Assembly (NCBI GenBank): GCA_003008705.1
Contig: PDUO01000149.1
Coordinates: 4,099 to 16,740 of the forward strand
DNA: 12,642 nucleotides
DNA from: Pezicula radicicola
Lineage: Eukaryota; Ascomycota; Leotiomycetes; Helotiales; Dermateaceae
Direction of reading: 5' to 3'
The position numbers were made by a program, and so were the translations under genes. Of the stretch, positions 7,262 to 12,642 are shown one piece after another. How positions within the stretch are numbered: the stretch's first letter is position 1; every line of letters starts with the position of its first letter. A model generated the notes under the pieces. That model was not told where the DNA came from and ran no database searches. It saw only the letters and a program-made list of their open reading frames with translations.

Positions 7262-9510
7262 TCAAAAGTCCGCTGATGTCAATGCTTGTACTACACTCGT
7301 CCCCTCTATAAATCGAGTCTTGAATATCCGGTTGGCATTCTGGAACATACCGTCCTTCAGACTAACAACGATGAATTGGGATCCTTTGAATCGAGTCTTG
7401 ATAAGTCGACTAATGTTCTACGTCTACGAGAGATCGAGAGCTGCGTCAACCTCATCTAGAATATACATTGGCGCTGGCTTGAACTAGAGTAAAGCCATGA
7501 TAAGTGATAGTGCGATGAGTAACCTACACCTCCATTAGTGCAAACCCACTAGAAAGAGCGTAAATACATACCGCTGTCCACCAGAGAGTTTAGTTAAACT
7601 CTGCTTCCACACTTTGCCTAAACAGACCTTCACCTCCAAGCCCTCATTGATGGTCTTATTTTCTGGCGGATCCAGCTTCGCGAAACTACCGGGCAGCAGC
7701 TCTGCAAAGATCGCTCCAAAATCCCCATTAACTTTCTCCCACGTCTCCTACAGAGCCTTTTTCTTATACTCGTCCAGGCTGACAATCGTCTCCTCGATCT
7801 TCTTCTTATCCCTGATGATAGTCTTCATCATCGTCTTCAGGGACACCTCTTTCTTCTCTACACTGTCGATCATGTTCATAACATTGGGGTTGATCTTCTT
7901 CTTCATACCCTGAGAACGCTCCGTAAGATTTCACAGTAACGATTTGCATTCAGCAATGTTTTGACTCTTGAAATTGTATAGCATTCCGCTCCGGCCAAAG
8001 TTGTCTTTCTTATCCATGATCCATTCGTGCTCCTTATCCATATACGCCACTCTCTGAACGGTAGCTTGCTACTCCTTATTAAACTTTTCAATCTAATGTC
8101 CTAGCTTCTGCATTTCCAACCCTTCTTCAGTGATACATGATGCTTTAGATCTGGAGGCTTCTTCTAGAGAACGTAATTCGTTATCAAAGCCAGTCAACTT
8201 CGCCCGCTCGTCGTTGAGATGTACCTGCGCAATGTTATGTATATCCTTAACTTGACTGTGCTCGGATACCAGACTAACGATTTCCTCTTCTTGGGCCTTA
8301 AGGGTCTACTCAACCTCTTGGAGTTGTTCCTGTATAGCAGAAAGATCGCCTCTAACCTGTTCCGAGTCTAGGCGAGCACCCTGTAGTTCTTTTTGGACTA
8401 CCTTGACGGAAGCCGATTTCTTTGTGAGAGCCTTTTATAATATATCTAACGAGCTTTCCGTCCTTATTGTTGTCGAAATCTTTCATATCCTTCTTAATTC
8501 GCTTGACGTCCTTGATAGCTTCGTCTTGTTGCTTTTTTGCTTCTACTAGGTCTGACTTGAGTTGGATAATGGTAGCCTTTATGTTCTCCACCTCTTGGAT
8601 GATGGATGATGACGAGTTACTACTGATTTACTCTTCGGTGAGTTTGATCTCGTGAGACTTGAGATCCAGCTCTTGCTTAATCCTCTTGGCTTGATCAAGT
8701 TTCTTCTTTTCTCGGATTATCATTGCTTAGAGATCTGCCAGAGCCTTTTCCTGGAGTCCGAGTTCTTTTGTTAACTCGTTGAGCTTCTGTAGGGTAACTA
8801 GTACCCCGCTGGAATTAGGTGAGGAACCACTAGATAGTGTTCTAGATGGGTCGTAGGAGTCACCTTTGAGAGTAATGCTCTTCAACCTCACAGCTGGGTC
8901 AAAGGTAACCCGCTTGGCTGTTGCAGCGTCTGCGTAGATGAGAGTGTTACTAAAAACGTAATCCATAGTAGTAGAAACCTCCTTGTTGTATCCAACCAGG
9001 GATAGTACAAGATCAACCTTGCCAGGAGCTATCTTCTGCGCTGCACCAATCTTTTCGGCGGAAGCTCGGAAAGATGCTATCTTGTTGAGAGGAATGATAG
9101 TAACCTGTTTTCTCAGTTTACCATTCTGAAGTAGTTGAGTACCTGTCACTTCGGTGTCAATGACCACATTGTAGAGACGACCTCCGGTATATATTTCAAG
9201 AGCTGTTCCAGCGTTGGTGTGGTCTTTCTCTAGAGTGAATAATTGGGTAACTAAACCCTTAACCTTGGAACGATCGAAGTTTGGTGTTGGATCAGTATAG
9301 TTAAAGTCGACGTTAGTTACTTTACACTTCAATCTGTCGGATTGTTCGTGTAGTTTCCTTATTGTTTGTTGAAGAATCGACTCTTGCTTGTATATATCAT
9401 CCTCTTTGCCGGGCTCGAAGCCTAGCTTGCCTAACTCCTTCTCCAGCTTTTGAGCTTGAGATCAGTGATGGTTTTCTTTCTCAACAAGAATCTTGCTTAA
9501 TAGTGGTCAG
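7262..9510 (-). pseudogene. SMC2: SMC2 condensin subunit, 5'-truncated and with many stops
   Basis: SMC2 is the condensin ATPase that pairs with SMC4 to compact chromosomes. The minus strand reads the end of the first coiled coil (SQAQKLEKELGKLGFEPGK, 9459 downwards). The hinge follows (about 9330-8830; GGRLYNVVIDTEVTGTQLL, RKQVTIIPLNKI). Then come the second coiled coil with KDMKDFDNN, the ABC signature LSGGQR (7571-7588), a 48-nt intron, Walker B with its D-loop (YILDEVDAALD, about 7430-7465), and the C-terminus to TGA at 7262. In-frame stops lie at 8727, 8628, 8306, 8093, 8069, 7931, 7748, 7484, 7424 and 7418. Most replace family glutamines (LLQFKPAP, KEQQ, TQNI), so CAG or CAA became TAG or TAA. 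A frameshift with a small deletion lies near 8440. A further TGA at 9462 marks the ragged 5' end. About 450 N-terminal residues, with Walker A, are absent. SMC2 is essential and normally single-copy, so a working gene must lie elsewhere. Confidence 0.93.
7524..7571 (-). other. Intron of the SMC2 relic
   Basis: This 48-nt intron interrupts the codon after LSGGQ. The donor is GTATGT at 7571, a branch-like GCACTAATG sits about 10-15 nt before the acceptor, and the acceptor is TAG at 7524-7526. Joining the exons restores LSGGQ-R-L-LIALSLIMALL, the family sequence. Its presence shows the copy arose from genomic DNA and not from a reverse-transcribed message. Confidence 0.85.
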
Positions 9511-10083
9511 TCCGAGCGAGAGCTATTCTATTACGCTCCAGGATATACAACAGTAGTATATCTACCTGTAAAAAGGTGTTCATGATAGTAGCTACGTCAC
9601 GACTAAGTAGAAAGGGCGGCATCTATAACGCTACCATAATTACCTTAGAACAGATCACCCTAATACTGATCTAAAGATGTTTGACAATAAGATTCTTCAC
9701 TACGTTTACCCTCGTTGGAGCTCAATACCTTAAGCCCTCCTTACTTGATGGCTACAAAGATGAAAAGCACTTATCAAAGGTATACGCAGAGACCAATGAA
9801 GCCGTATATTTCGACTTCTAACGTTAGGCATTCGAGATCACGAAAACCGAACCATCAGGTAACCCCGGTATACACGGATCCTGCGTCAATTACTAAGGTC
9901 GTTTCAAGTAAGGTAGTATCGTATACTACTCTACACCCTGGACTCCGGACATCGTGCGGAAAACAGTTGTGCAGGGTTCCGACATTCCGAGCTTGTAGTA
10001 CCAATTGATGTTAAATATCAAAGCATTTCGAGAAATTAACAGACTAGTTTATCAGCCTCGAACACTTTACAATCAAATATACA
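9511..10083. other. Divergent intergenic region, no gene seen
   Basis: This region lies between the 5' ragged end of the SMC2 relic (minus) and the start of the hydrolase relic (plus). A minus-strand frame at about 9495-9622 reads DVATIMNTFLQVDILLLYIL without a family match. A plus-strand frame at 9715-10008 is Ser/Thr/Pro-rich and looks like chance. The last 100 bp or so would be the hydrolase promoter; no clear TATA box is visible. Confidence 0.35.
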
Positions 10084-11135
10084 ATGAGCAATACATCCTT
10101 TATTGTACAGTTGAATGATACCCCGCAGGGAATCCGCGAAAAGAGGCAATAGATAGTGGAGGGGTTGGAGTAGATGACCGTAAAGCAAGCACAATGGTAC
10201 GACTTCAAAGATCCCGACGAATATCGTCAAATACACCGCGAAGGCACAGGTGGCTTCCCCAAAGCTGTCCTCAATCCTACGGCGAAGAACTTGACCATTT
10301 GATCAATACATAGCGATCACAAAATTACCTTACGCAAGATTTCACTAGGTCCAGATGTCGAGACTAAGGGAGTCTTCTTGTACTTTCATGTAGGTCTGCT
10401 AAACATCAATCCAGCTCCAATTCATTGTTGTAGCTAATGATAGCAGGTGGATTTATTATTGGATCCGTAGTATCCCACGATATATATCTGACTAAAATAG
10501 CCGCCGAGCTCAAGGTCATCATCGTCAGTGTGGAATATAGATTGGCGCCAGAGTATATTACTCCCAGCCAGGTGGAGGACTACTTAGATGCCGTCGTTTA
10601 TACTCTTTCTGCGGATGGCGAAACTGCCCTCGGTGGTCCCTTGACTATACTAGGAGGTGAAAGTACAGGTGGATACCTGACTATGTAGGTTACCATCAAG
10701 CTGCGAGATCTTGGTGTAGAGGGCTTCGAGAAGATCAAAGTCCTGGCACCGAGCTACAGTATCTTCGACTTGACATACTTACCAGCGGTTCATACTCATA
10801 CTCGGAGGGTGATCATGGGCAAGGAAGACACTTTCAAGTTCATTGACACAGCATTTCCACTGGACCAATTTCCCATAGAGAAACGAAAAAACTCTTCGAT
10901 TTCGCCCTTATATACTAACCTACAAGGTCTGCCTCTTGCGATCTTCTTGGTGGGAACAATTGATCCACTTCTCGATGATAGCGTCTTTATAGCCTCGAGA
11001 TACTTTCTTGCTGGCAATGTGTTAAAACTCGTCGTCGTTCTAGACGCTGTTCATGGATTCACCTTGTTCCCTCTGGGAGAGGTAACGGACAAAGGAATCG
11101 GTGCATTGATATCTTTCCTTAAGGAGCATCTGTAG
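10084..11135 (+). pseudogene. Alpha/beta-hydrolase fold-3 (HSL-type) esterase
   Basis: Starting at ATG 10084 the frame reads about 333 codons once one intron is removed, the normal size for fungal hormone-sensitive-lipase-type esterases. Readable family landmarks are QWYDFKDPDEYR near residue 35, then the oxyanion-loop region FH-(intron)-AGGFIIGS, then VSVEYRLAPE. The catalytic triad follows. The nucleophile Ser in GGESTGG is at 10662, Asp in GTIDPLLDD at 10962 and His in VHGFTLFP at 11052, all intact. The enzyme would hydrolyse small ester or amide bonds; the substrate is unknown. It is broken by TAG at 10150 and 10171 (Gln likely), TGA at 10300 (Arg CGA likely) and TAG at 10686 (Gln likely), with no frameshift except at the intron donor. 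Homologues with HAGGF suggest the intron sits in phase 1 after CAT-G, but the donor as read lacks one G. An alternative start at 10174 would drop two of the stops. Confidence 0.87.
10390..10443 (+). other. Intron relic in the hydrolase pseudogene
   Basis: GTAGGT at the 5' side, a branch-like GCTAATGA and TAG at 10441-10443 bracket 54 nt that interrupt the oxyanion-hole motif. Splicing exactly as written gives the wrong frame. One extra G at the donor junction (CATG then GTAGGT) would restore His-Ala-Gly-Gly-Phe. The acceptor could also be CAG at 10444-10446. Confidence 0.55.
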
Positions 11136-11534
11136 TTTATATAGATAAAAGATCAAGAGCCTATAAATATCTTCTTTCAGAAAGTAATACATGAGTATAT
11201 TAGTGACCTTAATGTACTATATCGATATAATGTTTCTGTACAATGTTAGCCCTCCGTTAATTCCGGAACAAGCCGGCCCTTAAAATAAACTCTTCAGTGT
11301 ATTTCACCGCGCCCGCGTTAGTCGAGCACTAAATCCCCACCCTCGGTGCTGAACATATAGTTAGTCTCACCTTGTGACTTGGGCCTAAAGTTGTATATAA
11401 CGGACACAAGCAGGAAAAAGACCGCTTTCTCGTTTTCGTGTATTATAGACCAACATAGAAGAATTGAAGCTTTAGAAGTATAATTGCGCAGCTTCATATT
11501 GGAACTGCAAGAGTAATATCCCATACACTACTTG
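11136..11534. other. Intergenic, no gene seen
   Basis: 3' flank of the hydrolase relic and 5' flank of the transcription-factor relic. No frame could be named on either strand. The N-terminal half of a zinc cluster, expected here if the downstream gene were complete, was not found. Confidence 0.4.
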
Positions 11535-12045
11535 ATGGCCGACCCCGCTGACCGACGTCCGAAGTGTGAAAAAAGTTCTATCAGGGTAGGCTGGATTACA
11601 GACGCATCCAGTGGGCGTCGTTCCATCTCCCCTCGGCGCATCACGCATTTCACCACAACTCCACCAAACACCCGCTCAGGATCACCATAACAACGTTCTA
11701 TTATCGTTGCAACAGATATACAGCTCGCTCATTGATGATTACTTTAAGTATTTTGAGGACCAACCATATTCACTCTTTCACGAAGCTTCATTTCGGTGCT
11801 GTTTACAGCAAAATAATGTTCCAGAATACCTTATTGATGCGATGATGGTAATAGTGCTCGTGTATTCAAAATTGGAATACTTGGAAGGGAGTACATCAAA
11901 GTTGGCGGAACACTACAGATACTACTCAAAGAACCAGATTATTGAAAAGTGGCATCACTTGGCACACGGCAGCCAAGTTGAATTTGTTCAGGCTATAACC
12001 CTTCATTCGGTACTGGAGCTCACAGGTGAGCTCCATAATGTCTAA
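11535..12045 (+). pseudogene. Fungal-specific transcription factor fragment
   Basis: A first frame from ATG 11535 reads MADPADRRPKCEK, which resembles the loop and second cysteine pair of a Zn2Cys6 cluster (usually RPKCEKC), with the last Cys read as Ser. A frameshift near 11587 leads into a clean frame from 11590 to 12045. It has a Pro/Gln/His-rich linker, then IDDYFKYFEDQPYSLFHEASF, EYLIDAMMVIVLVYSKLEYL and EFVQAITLHSVLELTG. That is the start of the fungal transcription factor regulatory domain (PF04082 type: 'YF..FH.Q.YSFFHE.SF', 'QA.TLLS..D.T'). The rest of the domain, normally several hundred residues, is missing. The frame stops at TAA 12043 and an inverted-repeat element begins at 12058. 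A 32-nt GTGAGC...TAG segment at 12026-12057 looks intron-like but is unusually short. No in-frame stop lies within the 11590-12042 part. Confidence 0.72.
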
Positions 12046-12057
12046 CTAGTATAATAG

Positions 12058-12165
12058 GGTGGACCCAGCCCTATCTCTTATTACTTAACCAACCCAGGGC
12101 TAGGTTGATTTAATTTTGGTGGTGGTAGAATAAGACGGTCACAAGATATAGGGGCTGGGTTGGTT
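12058..12165. repeat. Fold-back element with GGGTTGGTT-type arms
   Basis: AACCAACCCAG (12087-12097) is a perfect inverted copy of CTGGGTTGGTT (12155-12165). The segment ACCCAGCCCTAT (12063-12074) is an inverted copy of ATAGGGGCTGGGT (12148-12160) with one extra C. CAACC...GGTTG at 12090-12107 adds an inner hairpin. The element begins where the transcription-factor homology ends, so it may be the insertion that truncated that gene, or the end of a larger element. Confidence 0.5.
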
Positions 12166-12464
12166 TATGAAAATAAGTAGGAAGGAGGTTATATAAGAAG
12201 TTATAAATATCAAGAAATAGTAAACTATATATAGCGATTCCAACCCTGTTCTTAGAATCACGAAATTCGAAGTTAGAGGTATATTATAATTATTTATACT
12301 TATTCTTATAGTTTTAGTATTCATCGCTCTTAAGCTTGGACAACCTAAGTAGGCTTATATATACAGGGGTTCGCGTTATACAGGAAGAAGAGAAGACGCG
12401 TAGAGGATAGAGTCTATATTAATATTATATTTAGAGTAAATAATTATCTAAGTAATAAAAGTAA
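12166..12464. other. A/T-rich, no gene seen
   Basis: Mostly TA-rich sequence with no recognisable frame. A short purine-rich patch lies near 12383-12410. It is similar in character to the left-hand desert. Confidence 0.5.
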
Positions 12465-12612
12465 CTAAGCTATAAACTAGTCAAGTTATAAACAATCAAG
12501 CTATAAACTACTAAGCTATAAATAATCAAGCTATGAATAACTAAGCTATAGATAACTAAGCTACGAATAACTAAGTAACTAATAACTAAGCTATAAACTA
12601 ACTATAGACTAG
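12465..12612. repeat. 15-bp minisatellite, about nine copies
   Basis: Units like CTAAGCTATAAATAA start at 12465, 12482, 12497, 12511, 12527, 12541, 12556, 12571 and 12586, giving a period of 15 with small length drift. Copies differ mainly by C/T and A/G changes (AAGCTA, AAGTTA; TATAAA, TATGAA, TACGAA). The last copy trails off towards the window end. There is no spacer sequence. Confidence 0.8.
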
Positions 12613-12642
12613 TTCAACTATCTACCAATGTTTAGAGTTATA

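Noticed and set aside
7200..7913. Plus-strand open frames of 95 and 99 codons
   Set aside because: They lie opposite the SMC2 C-terminus, ABC signature and Walker B readings on the minus strand and have no motif of their own.
10437..10688. Functional short esterase starting at ATG 10437
   Set aside because: This ATG lies inside the intron relic; a protein from it would lack the N-terminal strands and stop at 10686 just after the nucleophile elbow.
12026..12057. Intron continuing the transcription factor past 12057
   Set aside because: Splice-like ends are present, but 32 nt is below the usual fungal minimum, and the sequence after it is an inverted-repeat element without domain homology.

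Overview
This looks like a gene-poor, decayed segment of a filamentous ascomycete (Pezizomycotina-type) nuclear genome. The evidence is eukaryotic and fungal: a relic of the condensin subunit SMC2 with a 48-nt fungal intron (GTATGT donor, CTAAT branch-like site, TAG acceptor), a fragment of a fungal-specific transcription factor domain, and blocks of extreme A/T content next to ordinary-composition gene relics. That two-speed composition, together with nonsense codons that are almost all TAG or TAA where Gln or Trp is expected, is what repeat-induced point mutation (RIP, CpA to TpA) leaves behind. The genus cannot be told from the sequence alone.

Layout. 1-1000 is an A/T desert without genes. 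1021-1065 is a small GC-rich hairpin, followed by more A/T-rich DNA with a nested inverted repeat (1370-1484). An acetoacetate decarboxylase-family gene lies on the minus strand (1624-2385), complete except for one in-frame TAG, with a perfect 19-bp dyad just upstream of its start. Two short fold-back elements flanked by TA follow (2583-2697 and 3305-3485), separated by A/T-rich DNA with a GC-rich palindromic island (2992-3040). 3871-4452 is a broken open frame resembling the OrsD/telomere-linked RecQ helicase family. 4453-6400 holds no gene I can name, only a small hairpin (5066-5120). An 18-bp minisatellite (6405-6566) and an AACAC microsatellite come next.

7262 to about 9510 on the minus strand is the C-terminal two thirds of SMC2, with ten in-frame stops, a frameshift and no ATPase N-terminus. 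10084-11135 on the plus strand is an alpha/beta-hydrolase (HSL-type esterase) pseudogene with its catalytic triad still readable. 11535-12045 is a transcription-factor fragment that ends against a fold-back element (12058-12165). The window closes in A/T-rich DNA with a 15-bp minisatellite (12465-12600).

No gene here appears able to make a full-length product, so I do not see a working pathway. The mixture of a duplicated housekeeping-gene fragment, accessory enzyme genes, a TLH-like relic, MITE-like elements and minisatellites suggests a subtelomeric or transposon-rich graveyard. Its main interest is the record of C-to-T decay, the truncated SMC2 copy, and the nearly intact decarboxylase with its upstream dyad.
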